64,000 nucleotides of DNA from Acanthacorydalis orientalis (GCA_034766995.1 CM068313.1:28539325-28603324), one strand, 5' to 3'. Positions 28,931-43,237 are shown, counted from the first letter of the stretch. Program-made: numbers and translations. The notes: generated by a model from the letters alone, not told the origin.

Positions 28931-29803
28931 GATGTGGTGGACAATCACAGGAAATTTTGGAAATATTTTGCCCATTGATTGGTCAAAATCTAATACAAGA
29001 AAATTGCATTTAGAAGCTTTGCATTTAAATGATTCAAAGGTAAATTTTACACCAAAAAAATATCCTATCCCAGAAATGAAAACGTAATTTTTGTTTGATA
29101 TTTAATTGCAATACGAAATATGTAACCCTGTAATCAAGTAATAATGTATAAAAAATACTTTACATGTTTTTTTCAGGACACATTATCACCTGATGATGAT
29201 TTATTAGATCTTAGTTCGGAAGATGAAGCAGTAGCTAGTGACTTAGATATGCATAGTATGATTCTTGGTGGACTGCATCAAGATACTGAACCATTAAAAA
29301 CTGCAGATGAAGTTATACAAGAAATTGATGATATGATGCAAGAAGATGACAGTCCGTCCATAGAAAGGTCACCAGGTTCTGAAGGTTCACTTCTTGACAA
29401 TAATGAAGCATTAGAAAAAGGAAAAGAAGTTTTAAGCTCACCACTATATGAAGATAGTAAGTACTTGACTATTGATAATTGCATATCTTATTATTTATTT
29501 TTATTTATTGACTTGTCTATTCTAATAACTAATGAAAACATTTTCAGAACTTCGAAGTCTTAGTCTATCACAATTAAATGAACTTTATTTAGAGCTGGAA
29601 GTACTCATTAGGGAATTTTCTGAAACTTTAATTTCTGAACTTGCTTTAAGAGATGAACTTGAATATGAAAAAGAATTAAAAAATACATTTATTTCATTAT
29701 TATTGGCTGTACAAAATAAACGAAGACAATATCATGTGGAAAAAAAACGAACATCTAAAACAAATGCAGTAAGACCGCCAAATGGATTAGATCCTAAGGT
29801 ATG

Positions 29804-29856
<53 letters not shown>

Positions 29857-30806
29857 TATAAATATATATATGTGTGTGTGTGCGTATGTGTGTGTGATAA
29901 TCCGTTTTATATGAATTATACAAAAATGTTATTTCTTATTTTTTATTGTAAAATGATTTTTTTATTTAATACATGTTTGAATTAAATATGAATAAAGAAA
30001 ATTTTAAGTAAACTTCTGAAATACTTGTAACAATACATAAAAGATCGCTTTTTTAATTACAAGTATTATTCGTAAATTAAACAAATTTGGAATTAATGAA
30101 AGTTTAATATTTAAACATAATAATTTAAGTAATTTCTTCCAAAAAATATTTTTTTGTGGAAAATTAGGGTTGAATAAATACCTAATTTATTAACTATATT
30201 TTTAAAAATGCTTCTGATTCAATTAAAAATATAATTATTACATTAGAATATACATTAATGTCGATTTTTGTTGAATTAAAGTAAAATTTATTCATAGTCA
30301 TCTGATATTCAAACAATAAAACTGGCAAAAATTTGTTATTTAAAAATAAATTATTTTTTAGTACTTGACAACAGTAATTCCATACCATTTAGATAGTGGT
30401 CCACCAGATAATCAAGCTTTACAGGTTCTTATAAAAAGTAAGTTGAAAATCAATTGCTATACATTTATTACATTAATTACTAGACACAGATATCAAACAA
30501 CTAAGTGAAATATCTTGAAAAGTAAATATTGAAATTTGCGATCTTTTTGGTTATTTATATTCCTATTTTTTATTATGATAATTAGCAGTATTCATAATGA
30601 TATAAAATAATTACATTTAAGCATACTTAAATTATATTTAGTGTTTTTTAATATTATTCTATCACTCTAGTTTTAAAGGCAATCAATGAAGATAGTCCTA
30701 CTGTACCCACTCTTCTTACTGATTACATATTAAAAGGTAATTATGTTTAATAAAAATATTTAAACATTTTTTGTAATATTTATATGTATTAATATATAAA
30801 AACAAA

Positions 30807-30876
<70 letters not shown>

Positions 30877-31045
30877 TCTCATTGAAATTAGCATGAAAAA
30901 AAATAAAATAAACAATAAGAAATATGTTATAAAAACAAATCATAGTATTATTAATTTATTAAAAAAATAATCTGTAATTTTAATTACTTATGCAACCAAA
31001 TAATATTTCTTTATTTATTTTATTTCAGTATTATGTCCAACATAA
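28931..31045 (+). CDS. unc-76: Unc-76 / fasciculation and elongation protein zeta (FEZ), 5' end missing
   Basis: Six exons join in phase: 28931-29039, 29177-29456, 29548-29798, 30362-30437, 30671-30736, 31029-31045, ending in TAA. The first visible exon follows a TTTTCAG acceptor and opens with a partial codon, then MWWTITGNFGNILPIDWSK, the conserved FEZ block. After it come an acidic stretch (DDDLLDLSSEDE), DEVIQEIDDMMQ, a coiled-coil region (QLNELYLELEVLIREF onward) and the family C-terminus ending LKVLCPT. FEZ/Unc-76 proteins link kinesin-1 heavy-chain tail to cargo in axons and act in axon outgrowth; this is family knowledge. About 265 codons are visible, so the N-terminal domain is absent: its exons should lie upstream across a large intron, and I could not find them in 1-28,930. 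The ATG at 28932 could be an alternative start, but the acceptor in front of it argues for an internal exon. Family assignment is confident; the 5' end is not. Confidence 0.93.
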
Positions 31046-34000
31046 TCAAGTTTCAAGTTTTTCCTAGCAAAACAGCGAAATAGCAGCTCACTTCAGCATA
31101 ATCATCTACACATATGCTAATAATGATCCACTATATAATACTTGAACACAAATCTACACAACTATGCATATGATACCAAATAGAGATTTATTTTCTAATT
31201 AGTATCCGCAAAAGTAAAAATTGTAGCAAAAGCATGTTCTGAATGCATTGTTGATATTATTTAATTTATTAGTAAGAACTAAATTATTCTTTAAATAATT
31301 ATAAAAAATTGAAAGTGAGTTTTTAGCACAGTACTCCAAAATACTGTGTGGATAACATAGTTACAGTTATAACAAGAAAAAAATAAATTTTTGTATACAT
31401 TGGCAAAAATATTGAGGTTATATTGTAAATATTAGTTGTGAAACAATATTTTCATGATTAATTTTAAAATACTATATATTATACTTTTTCACAGGTGAAA
31501 TATATATTCATATTGTAAACTCCAATAACTTCATTGAGTTTGTTTAAACACCACAAATTTAATAATGAATAGCAGTTGTTATGCAATATCAGTGCAAGAA
31601 TACTGATATGATAAAATAAAAGGAAAAAATTCATTTCAACACATAAATCAAATTTGTCATTTGAAAAATTATTTTAGAAACTGTGTTATAGATCATGTGA
31701 AAATGTAATTTGTTCCATAATATGTAAATCATTGTTCCTTTTTGTATATTATTGTATGTTTTTATTATTAGAATTTGCTTTAAAGTGCAACGTATCAAAT
31801 ATTCTAGTCTATAATTATAAAAAAATAATATTAAGAAAATAGATTTAAGGTATAAAGTAAAAATGATTGTAAAAGGGTCTAATACAATTGTAAGTGTAAA
31901 TGATATCTAAATATTATATGTATGTCAGAGCATTGTTTGTATATATGTGTATGCAAGTATGTATGTGTGTGTGTCTATATATGTATGTATGTATTTGTGT
32001 TTGATCGTGTTATATATACTAATATTCATGAAAATGCTAAAAACTATAATATGAATACACATAAATATACTTATATAAGCAATCATTTGCAAAATAAAAA
32101 AAATGTCAACTATACAATATGAAAATTATATTTAAGATTTGATGTTTCAGAAATAATAACATTATAATTATATTTTTTAATTCAAAAAAAATGAAAACAC
32201 TAAACCTAACACATATATACTGTGGTAAGTTATAGGTATTTCTATGATTTTATTTTTGATACACACAGTATTCAACTTTGTATATTTATTATCACCAAAG
32301 GAAATTTTATTTTTATTTCAGCTGGTTTCTAGTGTATGGTCCAAACAAATGTCGTGCAATTTATAATGTTTAACATTAATTAAATTTTACAAAAACATTT
32401 GTCTGGGTGTTGGTGTGTATGTATATGTATGTATATATATATACATACACACTTTTTATACCTGTTTACTTTTTATATTAGCTATTTTACATTAATTCCA
32501 TGTAAAATATATTTAAAACAAAGTACAAGTTTTTAGAATTATTTTTGAAAAAAGAATACTTACTATATAATAATGATAAAATATTTTACATATTTTCTTC
32601 ATATTAAATATATTTTAAATACATGAGCACAAAAATTATAATTGGATGACCATTTTAACATATTAAATTTGTATTTGAAAAAATGTAAATAATTATAATT
32701 TTTTTTAATTGTTGGTTAAAAATATTCAGTTTATTTGTACAGAAACTAAAACATGCAACTATTAATATGTATTCTTTATTTGCACTTTAAAAAAATATAT
32801 TTTCAAACTAAATTACATACAGTTTCAGATATTTATATAAAATGTATAAATATCAAATTAAAAATTATACAATTGACAGCTAATTGTATTGAATAAAATC
32901 AATTCTTGATCATGCTTCAAGCCAAAATTATTAAAAGTAATACTAAATGTTTAGAAAACAATTTAATAATATTACAATGTAATATTATAAAAATACTTAA
33001 TGTTTTATTTGTTTAAACAAGGAAACTAAAAAAATTATGTGCAGTGAACTATTTATAAATACATTTAGTTTTTAATGAAAAAGATAAGTTTAACATAATG
33101 ATTACATACTAAAAATTACATATTAAAAAGAAATAATTATTAATGTGTTACTATTTTAAATATATTTGGCAATGTTTTTACTTCATAAACTGCACTAAAT
33201 TAGTGATATACAAAAAGTCAGTAGACTTAATAGTTTATTATTTATTACAATTTAAAGTTATGTATTCTTTAATTTTTTACATTCTTGTATTAATATTTCC
33301 AGTTGAATCAATATTGAAAAACTCATTATTGTACACCAAATCAGTAAAAGTTACATGGATGTGATAATTTTTAATTAAGTTTATTTTATTAATACAATAT
33401 TATACATCTTTGATGTATTTGTGATGTTATTGATATTTGTGAATTAAAATTTTAAAAGTGACGAATGTAATAAAACTTTTATTTATAAGTTTTTGTATTT
33501 ATATGTATCATACTAATAATTAGTTAAATTTAAGAAAATGATGAAAACCATTAATATACAGACACACACACTACAAGAACTTCAAACTTTTATATGCATA
33601 ACATTTGTATCTGTTTTGAGTTATTCTTTTACTATTTTTTTAAATATAATCGTTCTACAAGGATTAATAAAATTATAAAGCATATAAAAGTGTACATGAG
33701 AAATAAAAATAGCTTAATTCTCTTAGTTTACAAACATTTATTAATGGAATATTTAGTAAGTTTAATTATATAGTCTTTAAATGTAAAAAAGCAATGCATT
33801 ATTCTTGCCAGAATATATTTCATTGTTTAAAAGTAAATTATTAATTTTGTATCTAGAACAAGAAACATATATCAAAATTTAATTCAGAATAATTGTATAT
33901 ACAAATATTTTTTGCAGATAAATAATTTCTAGTACAAAAGTTTTAATTACTTTTAAGTGATGTCAGTTGTTAAAAAGCATTAACATTGTACAATGTAAAA

Positions 34001-35734
34001 TTGCCATAATTTATTAATAAAATGCTTCCTCTTAATTTTAAGTAAATATTTATTAAAAGTAATGTATTAATAGAAATATAAGTAATAAATACTCTTTATT
34101 AAATATATCACTATAGCCAATTATAAGTTATAATTGCCAAAAACGTTTGTTATATTTTATAACAAATGTTATACATTTGATTATTCATGATCTTCATAAA
34201 TTTAAGCTCAAAGATAATTTCATAACGTACTAATTTTACATATCTAAAATAAAAAATAGTAATTTAATTATACTTTACTTTTTAACATATAAAAACACAC
34301 ATATTAATAATTAAAACTTTCTATATAGAATTATTTTCAATAAAATTTCAGTTATAAATATCGAATTTATACAATTTATAAACTAGAATTGTGTGTATAT
34401 ATATATATATATAAACAGAGAGAGAGACAGAATAATATTGATAGCACTTCAATTTTTTATAAATATAAATTATATTTCAGTGGGTAAAAAATGAATTTAT
34501 TAAAGAGTATATACTTGAAAACAAGAAATGATGTCATAGCTACTTGAATTCAATCAATCTGTTTGTATCAATAATAGACATTTATACCTGGTAGATAGAT
34601 ACGTAAATTACTCTAATTCATAGATAAAAGCTCTAATTTAATGAGTTTACCCAAACATTTTTTTTTATATAACATGCACACTACACCAAATTTATTGCTC
34701 AAAATTTTGCTTAATTTTTTATAAAAGTAAAATGTATTTTTTAAATGTTTATTTTTAACTGATTCATTTCATTTACTTTATACTCTGTTTATGCACATTT
34801 CGTTTCCAATACCAATTTGTTCATTGACAAAAAATGTATTTTCACATTCAAAATATGGATACACTAGAAGTAAATAAAAATTTGATTATCAACTCAACGT
34901 CGCAAATTACCATGTAGTTCCGGCACCATAATTTTTATTTTGAACTTTAAGCAACTTCAATAGTTAATACTTGATTTACATTATTTTCAATGCAACCATT
35001 ATAAATCTTAAGTAATCCCACAATACAATATCAACTCTATAGTAAGCCAGACTTTACTTTCGACTGATCAGAAGAAATTCAATCTGTGCTATGACCATCT
35101 CATAAAAAATAGTTAAAGATTCTGTGGATAATTTCAATCTGCGATATCAACTATACAATCACACAAAAGAGACTATAAGCCTTAGATATCTTATAACCTC
35201 CTTGTGCTGTACTTAGCAGATATTGTGGTACCGAGAATTGTGTGCATCGGCCTTCGCGCAGAAGTCCCTTCATTTTGCTACTAGCGCCGCCATCTGATAA
35301 TCGAGTTTCATAAATTGATACAATAAGCAATCGACCGAGTTCAGTCTCCTTATAGCCTCTTTGAATCGTACCAATACACAAAGGACATAGATACTCCTCT
35401 GTAAAGAGATGGTAGGGACATAGGACCATAAATAAAGACTTTAGAGACTAATCATACCGTTCATACTAACGCTAAGTCCGTATTAGTAAAATTTTAGGTT
35501 GAGGGTTTTATTTAACGAAAATTTTATATAGCACCGTATAACTTGAAAAACTTGTTTACTAAAATTAAACATTGGACAAAAATAAATACTAGAATATTTT
35601 TAAAGAATACTTTACAAATGAACACATTCATTCTATCAGTATTGGCTTGAGGAATAACTATTAGTTTCAATAAGATAATGAATAAATTTTTCCACAATAA
35701 CACCACTCACATCATTAATGTTTAGATTCTTTAT

Positions 35735-36180
35735 AATTTTTTCTCGCATTAAAAACATCTACCCAGTCTTCATTTCCATCTACATCATGGAATACTAGAC
35801 GTATTAGAACTGGAATTAACGCTATCCACAGACCGCATTCACTCCATAACAGCCATCAACATTTTTATAAGTAGCAATCAAAAATGATCGATAATCATCA
35901 TTAAATAGATAATGTACTGCTACTTTGCGGCCGTAATGGTTTTGTTCACTGAGTATCAAGAAATTTACTTATGATCAGCACGAAAACCCATGACTCTGCT
36001 TCTCTATCGGTCAACTTACTGTCGTGGTACTGCTTGAAAAATCGGGAAAGAACTAAACTGAAGTGCTCCAGATGCGTTTTAATGGTACGCCTCTAGCCAC
36101 TCCATAATAATCAATAATCACTTATAGAACATTTTCAATCGAAACAAAAGTTGTAGTTGTGGTGTAGGTGAAAAATTCAC
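35735..36180 (-). pseudogene. Decayed protein-coding fragment, family unknown
   Basis: On the minus strand, coherent stretches of amino-acid sequence appear in successive frames with frameshifts and stops between them: FSLVLSRFFKQYHDSKLTDR, then KVAVHYLFNDDYRSFLIATY followed by KNVDGCYGVNAVCG, then WIALIPVLIRLVFHDVDGNE. The composition is less AT-rich than the surroundings and looks like former coding DNA. I do not recognise the family; it could be a retrocopied gene or part of a transposable element. No start, stop or splice sites are assigned. Confidence 0.3.
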
Positions 36181-37152
36181 AAATTTCATTCATACTTTCA
36201 AATAAAAGGTTGAATTATTGCGTGTTTTAAAATTAATTTAAATTCAAAAACAATGTAATTGACTGAATGATTATTTTAGGTTTTACGCACATCAATAATT
36301 ATGATATGACTATTATTATTTGAGCCTGGAATGCAATTTGCAAGCGCTATTCAGTTTACGTATATGCTATTCAACAGTAGCATTCTTACTCTGCAAGACT
36401 TTTAATTACCTGCTACTAAAAACAAAATTTAATAATAACTTTAAATCAAAACTTAGATTTATATATACTTCAAGATTATTGTAAATGTAAAAAAATAGAA
36501 ATAGGTACAGTTGCTTTTTATGTAAAAATATTAATATTTTTTTGTAGTCAACCATCAATCGCAGTCAACTTACAAACAAATTATCCTTGCCGTATACAGA
36601 GAATAATCTTTATCTATAGCATCTACGTACGCTGACCAATATAGCGCACTAGATAAACAAAACAGCTCCAGACCAGTTATAATATATGGCTAAATTCGGC
36701 AGATTTTTGTTCCCGTGACGTTAGTGTAAAGTGTTTTACTATATAATACTGCTCGCATCGTTTTCCCCTGCATTTCTCTGCAGTGCACATAGCCTGTATA
36801 ATACTCATATGAATTAGGTAACGCGATCGTACCTTGTAAAAAGCATGCGAAAGTATAACTTGTGTCATAGGCCTGCTCCAGACAGATCGAAAGACTTTAT
36901 ATATTGTCCAGCACAATTGATTGTAGGTTATATAAGTAATATATTCAGTTGCCTTCATATATTACTTCTTATTTATTTGTCTATTTTTTATTATCTTGTT
37001 TATTTAGTAATTTAATCAAGAATATATACAATTACTTATACAACAATTATTAAATATTTTTTTTTCATTTGAAATATGTTTTTGATTTTTGTAAATGTTT
37101 TCTATGCATATTTCGTATGCTAAATACTTTTTGCAATGAGTATGTTTCCAAC

Positions 37153-37233
<81 letters not shown>

Positions 37234-37679
37234 AATATATACAAATATATACACTTAATAGTATATACATTTCAATTTTGTGATGGTTCGAAGATTAGGT
37301 GCATCCAGCACTAATCTAGGTTTATACCCAATCAGTCAGTTAAATGTGTATTGTAAACTCTCAACCGACCATTGATAAAGATAAAAAACCATGCACTTAT
37401 TGTTTGATAAGAGAATTTCGCCAAGTGAAATGACAGACATTATATCATAAATCCGAATTAATAGTAGATTAAAATACAAACTAATATCATATTACAACAT
37501 TTGTCTTTAGCTACAAAGATAGGAATGACTGAAATGACAGGTTAAAATTTAATTGCCGACTGATAATAAAACTGGCTACGTGATTTTAAGCATGTAAATT
37601 ACAATATTATGTCAATTATCTACATATAAATTCGAATAATCCACCTCTATAAGAAGTCCAATTCATAAATTTAAATTAT

Positions 37680-37774
<95 letters not shown>

Positions 37775-37929
37775 ATAATATACTTTTTATTTATGCCAGA
37801 TGAATCAGATGTAAATTGCGCTATCGCATTTTATTTTTAGTCACGAATATAAATAAGAAAAAAACAAACTGCATTTTTTATTTTTGTATACTTATAAGTA
37901 TATCATATCGATAAATTGTAAATAAAGAA

Positions 37930-37935
<6 letters not shown>

Positions 37936-38002
<67 letters not shown>

Positions 38003-38017
38003 TATATATATATACAC

Positions 38018-38080
<63 letters not shown>
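37936..38080. repeat. Paired (TA)n arrays with duplicated ACACATATTATATA spacers
   Basis: Two (TA)n blocks are separated by two copies of a TACACATATTATATATA unit and followed by a third, similar one at 38081-38095, suggesting local slippage or unequal exchange. Together with 37156-37231 and 37691-37768 this makes the densest (TA)n region of the window. Confidence 0.9.
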
Positions 38081-38088
<8 letters not shown>

Positions 38089-38537
38089 TTTATATATATA
38101 TATATATGTATGCATATGTATAAAGATTAATGTTTACGTATTGTGCTCCAATGATTTTAATAATGAGTCATCAATTGACGTTATTTAAATCTGACATTTG
38201 TATTTTAACACAATTGTTTATATAAATAAGTGATTCTTAAAATAGAAACTATTAATTAATTTAATAACTAAGAAATAAAAATGTGCTTTAATATTTAAAA
38301 TAATTTTGATAAATTTGTATATGTGTATATATTTTATTCTATAATATATACACATCTTTCATATACTTATTATTTTTGTGAATTTGAAATGTAGATATAA
38401 AGATATTTTTGCGATAAATATTGTACAACTCATCAAATTATTACATATCACGCATTTAAATATAGTTTCTATGAATAAGATATTTTATAGCAATATATTA
38501 CAAGGCCTTATTGTTAACCTAGTTTATATTATTAAAA

Positions 38538-40038
38538 ATGTCAAAATCAAGTGAAGAAGTTGTTCATGAAGGATGGCTTACTAAATCACCACCAGCTGAA
38601 AGAATGTGGAGAGCAGTAAGTAACATATTTACAACAATAAATTATCAGTTAATAAATTCCTTTTTACTAATGTAGCGTTGGCGTAAAAGATGGTTTACGT
38701 TACGCCATTCTGGAGAATTGCCTGACCAATATGTTTTAGAGTATTATACTGACAGAAAACGTCGGCAACTGAAAGGAACAATAGATTTAGATCAGTGCGA
38801 ACAGGTAAGATTTTATTTTGAATATGCTTTCCATACATATAAGTTCTATTCATTTTGCAGGTAGATGCCGGATTAGTTTATGAACAAAAAAAACAAAAAT
38901 ATCCATTTCTGTTCGATGTAAAAACACCAAATCGTACTTATTATTTAGCAGCAGAGTCGGAACAAGAAATGAACAATTGGGTCGATTGCATCTGTCAAGT
39001 ATGTGGTCTTAAAGCAGATAATTCTGAAGATCAAGGTTTGTTGTATTTAATATTTTTATAATTGTCAACATAGTGTGTTGTATAGTTCACATTTAATAAT
39101 TTTTATTTGTTATTTTATAGATGTGAGCGACTTCATAATATCAGAAGATTCACCTACTTCTCCACCTAGTGATACTAATTCTTCAACAATTTATATTCCT
39201 ATTTATCAATGCATATCAGGTGTACCTCAAAGTTCCGCTAGTGATCAAAAGGTAGGTAATAAGATGTAAAAGTGAATGTGTTTTGTATTATTAATTATTT
39301 TGAAAATATTATTTATTTATTATTTTAAAATAATAAATATAGTTAATTGAAGAAGAGAAAACCTGTTCTGCATCATTAACAGCACCTTTAACTCCAGTGA
39401 AACAAGCTTCACAAAATAATGTACAAAGTAATCTTTCGATAGATTCACGATTTTATGATTTTCCCCGAAAACATACACCAGTCAATGATTCTTTAAGTGT
39501 AAATCGACAGCTACAGTCATATACAAATATAAATGGTATTGGGCGAGCAAATTCACCTGTTCAAAGTCCAACAGACTCAGAAAGCATATTTACCGATGAA
39601 GAATGGACACATTCATTAAAAAAATCTTTTGATTCTGTAAAAGATTTACAGTCATTAGAAACAAATCATTTGGAAACTGATGTAGCTGCTTGGGTAGCAG
39701 CGCAACGTTTTACAAAGTTAACATTAACTGATAATTCTACTGAAACTGGAGCAACCAGTGATGCACCACCTAGACCTCCAAAACCATTACATTTAATAGG
39801 AGATACAAGTCACAGTTACTTAAATTTAACAAATGAAAAACCAACTTTAGCAGAAAGGTATAATATATTAAACTTGAAAACTATGTAGGAAAGAATAAAT
39901 TAAATCTGTACATTTCAAAAAAATTATTCTTTTGAAAACAATATTTACAATAAATAAGAATTTATTACATTTTTCTTATATTGTGTGTTGTGTAATGTAA
40001 TTAATTATTAATAACATGTATGTATGTATGTATATGTG

Positions 40039-40105
<67 letters not shown>

Positions 40106-42486
40106 ATATATATAAATAATCTTTTTTTTAGACGAGCTGTTTCAAAAAATCAGAAAGGAAACATAGCAAAATTAAATAGCACCTCTCGATCAGATTCACC
40201 AGAATTGCCAGATGAAAATGTTTCTGTAAATATTTATATATATATATATAAAACATAATAAGAAAAATACATTACAAATATATTGTATTAAAAATAATGT
40301 AATTTATTATGTTAAAGGTTGTTATGGATGAAATGTATGATTTTCCTCGATCACATCAACACAATGGTAGTGAAGCAATAAATGGGAAGGAACGTACTAT
40401 ACTTCGCCATTGTTATAATAATGCAGCTCCAGTTAGTATAGATGGTCAAGTGTTTCGTTATGATTTTGGATCCACATTGTCAAACCAAAATAAAAATTCA
40501 AATAATGATGTTACTGTTGAAGATACAAATGAAGAACCTGCTTCTCCTTGTTCACAAAGCTCATGCTCAACAGCATTTTATTCTAATTTACCCAGTCCAT
40601 CATTAGATTCAAATAATGTACAGGTATTTATTATTCATTTGTTTGTAACACATTTTTTTTTTGTCCCAGTAGTTAAGTTAAAAAGTTATCTAAAGTATTT
40701 AACAGGTAAGGAATTTAATGTACTTAAAAACAACATTTATTTATAATTATAAATATATGTAGTAGTATATATACTATATATACAACAAACATTTTTGTAT
40801 TGTTGAATAGATCTTATAATTTTAGCTTACTGTTGTTCCACCTGTTGTAAATCGAGGCTTAAAACCAGGCAGAACATTATCTGATTCTATATCTATTCAT
40901 TCTGTTAATGATCAAGCGCCAACTGTTAATCGAAAATTGAAACCTGTACTTCAAGCAAAAGTTAGTAAAATTTTATTTTATTTTTCTTATGTATTTATTT
41001 AGGAATTTAATTTTAAAACATAAATTAACAAACATAAAAATATGTATCTATTAAATTCAGTAAAGGTAATGGACAAATGTCATTAATAAAAGTGAAATGT
41101 TTGTATGTATGGATGTATGTTTTTGTATATATATATATACATATATATATAATATAATATATATATTATATAATATATATATTATTTATTACAATATTTT
41201 GTATAATTTGCAAAATATTAAGTATAATTCTAAGAATAGTACTGCATTTTTATCTCAGCATAATTTTTAATAACAATAATGATTATATTGTTATTTAAAA
41301 AGATATAATGATAGTTAAATTGATAAATTATGTACTATGGAAACTGAATCTGCGGATACAGAGGTTCTACTGTATATCAATTGTATATTAAAAATTACTG
41401 ACTACAAAAACAAGTGATGGGTAAAAAACACATTTAATACATATGAGTTGCAGTAAAAAAAAGTACCAACAAAAGAGAATTAATTGTAAACTTTTAATGC
41501 TGTTAGTAATTAAAATATACAAATATAAATAAATGAACATTCCAGAAAAAAAAATAATAAAAATTTAATGCTTGATTTCTCTTTATTTTAAAATATAAAT
41601 GCAAGTATAATGACACTGCTATTATCTTAAAAGTATAAGCACAGAAACTGTTAGAATTTACAGATATTATACAATTTAGAAATGTGACAATAAATTTTAA
41701 TAAAAAAAAGAAAATCTAGTACAATTATTTTGAATTACTGTATATATCTATGTTAATATAAAAAACTTGGATAGATGAGCAGATCAGTCATAGCCGTTGT
41801 TCTTTAGTATAGAGAAAAATTATTAACACTATCTTCATTTCTTTTCCCAAATTGCGTTGTATATACATAGTCTTTTTATCCTAGGCAATGCCGTATATCT
41901 TATGTTAATATGTGTATATATTTGTATGTATGTGTATATATATGTATATAAGGAGAGAGAGACACACACACACACACATGCTTTAAATTTTATGCTTCAA
42001 TAATTATACATTTTAATTAGGTACAAGTTCCTGATAACAATCATGACTTTGAGGAGTATGGTAATTTACGAAAACCTCGAGCAGCTCCAAGTCCAATTTT
42101 ATTGACCGCTGGGACATCATTTTCATCAGAATCAGATCAAGTAAGTATATAATGAAGTATTACCATAAAATAAATACTTGTTTTTTTTACATAAATATTT
42201 ATCAAATAAGAAACAAAAGTAAATCATTTTAAATCATTTTTAGCTTCATTTTCATTCAAGCAAATCTCTTGATTCACCTGTAAGTACGAATTTTGAAAAA
42301 CTACAATATTTGGATCTTGATTTGGAATTAGAAGCTAAAACAGGCAGCCAAAATAATTTACAACCTCCCCGGTCACCACCTATTGGCACAGTATACAAAA
42401 CAGTTGATTTTCTTAAAACAGAAGCATTTAACCGAACAAAACAGAGAGTAGAAGCAGAACGTAAACAATTTCCTGTTGATCCATAA
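38538..42486 (+). CDS. dos: Gab/DOS family PH-domain docking protein (daughter of sevenless-like)
   Basis: Ten exons join in phase to 641 residues: 38538-38615, 38676-38804, 38861-39035, 39121-39251, 39343-39857, 40132-40225, 40318-40623, 40826-40960, 42021-42140, 42244-42486. Residues about 8-118 form a pleckstrin-homology domain (EGWLTKSPP, RWRKRWFTLR, VLEYYTD, NNWVDCICQVCGL). The rest is low-complexity and Ser/Asn-rich, with docking motifs typical of Gab proteins: two YDFPR sites (Tyr about 209 and 381), PPRPPKP (about 313-319, like the Gab GRB2-SH3 site), EEYGNL, and YLDLDLEL (Tyr about 583, a YxxL-type SH2 site). Family members bind membrane phosphoinositides and recruit SHP2/Corkscrew and PI3K downstream of receptor tyrosine kinases. 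The C-terminal block VDFLKTEAF has Phe where vertebrate Gab proteins, as I recall them, have a phosphotyrosine. Upstream of the ATG no TATA box stands out from the AT background. A polyadenylation signal lies 42 bases after the stop. Confidence 0.92.
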
Positions 42487-42527
42487 AATTTAGGCAGCAA
42501 GTTTAGTTAATTTCTGTATATAGCATC

Positions 42528-42533
42528 AATAAA
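42528..42533 (+). terminator. Polyadenylation signal of the Gab/DOS gene
   Basis: AATAAA lies 42 bases after the TAA stop and is followed by a T-rich stretch (TGTCTTTATTTTTT), the usual downstream element. It gives an unusually short 3' UTR; longer forms ending at later signals are possible. Confidence 0.5.
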
Positions 42534-42562
42534 AATGTCTTTATTTTTTATTAATATATATA

Positions 42563-42606
<44 letters not shown>

Positions 42607-43167
42607 TATATATATATAATTATATATATATATATATATGATTCTAAAAAGAAAACAAAGAGAGAGACACATACACACACATTTGTGTATTAGAATATGT
42701 ATTTTTTAACAAATGATTAAGTAATGTTTTGCAGGAAAAATATAAATTATGAAAAATTTATTTTTAATACTTAAAAGAAAAAAAAGAATATAAAATATCA
42801 GGAGTGGAATTTTTAAAACCTACACATCTAAATTTTTGAAATGTATATATATAAAAAAATAATTGATATAATACATAAAAGCTTTGCTTCAAGATAGATA
42901 CCATCGTTTTTAGAAAATTAATATACACTTATAACAAATTATGTATTCGTTATTATAAAATTATTAAAACAAATTTATATAATAGTACAGAGTTCATACT
43001 TTATTACACTTTCCATAATATTTATAATTTATCTAATATGTTAATTAGAAATGTGTATATTTTATATAATATATATATATTGTTATTAAAAGTATATTCA
43101 ATTTTTCAATTTAAATGTAAGAAAGTAATTACAAAATAACAATAAAACATATGTATCTTCAGACAAA

Positions 43168-43237
<70 letters not shown>

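Larger units (their letters stand above)
31046..38537. other. unc-76 3' UTR and gene-free region before the Gab/DOS gene
   Basis: The first kilobase or more after the unc-76 stop is probably 3' UTR; several AATAAA signals occur, and a Pumilio-type TGTAAATA is at 31424-31431, so the exact end cannot be fixed. From about 35,000 to 36,960 the sequence is less AT-rich and includes decayed coding-like material on the minus strand and an inverted-repeat patch. Very long (TA)n arrays follow at 37156-37231, 37691-37768, 37936-37995 and 38013-38080. No intact gene is supported. Confidence 0.55.

Noticed and set aside
37292..37317. Hairpin AGATTAGGTGC/GCACTAATCT preceded by GGTTCGAA, suggesting a tRNA T-arm
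   Set aside because: GGTTCGAA alone resembles a B-box, but no A-box, anticodon arm or acceptor stem can be paired around it.
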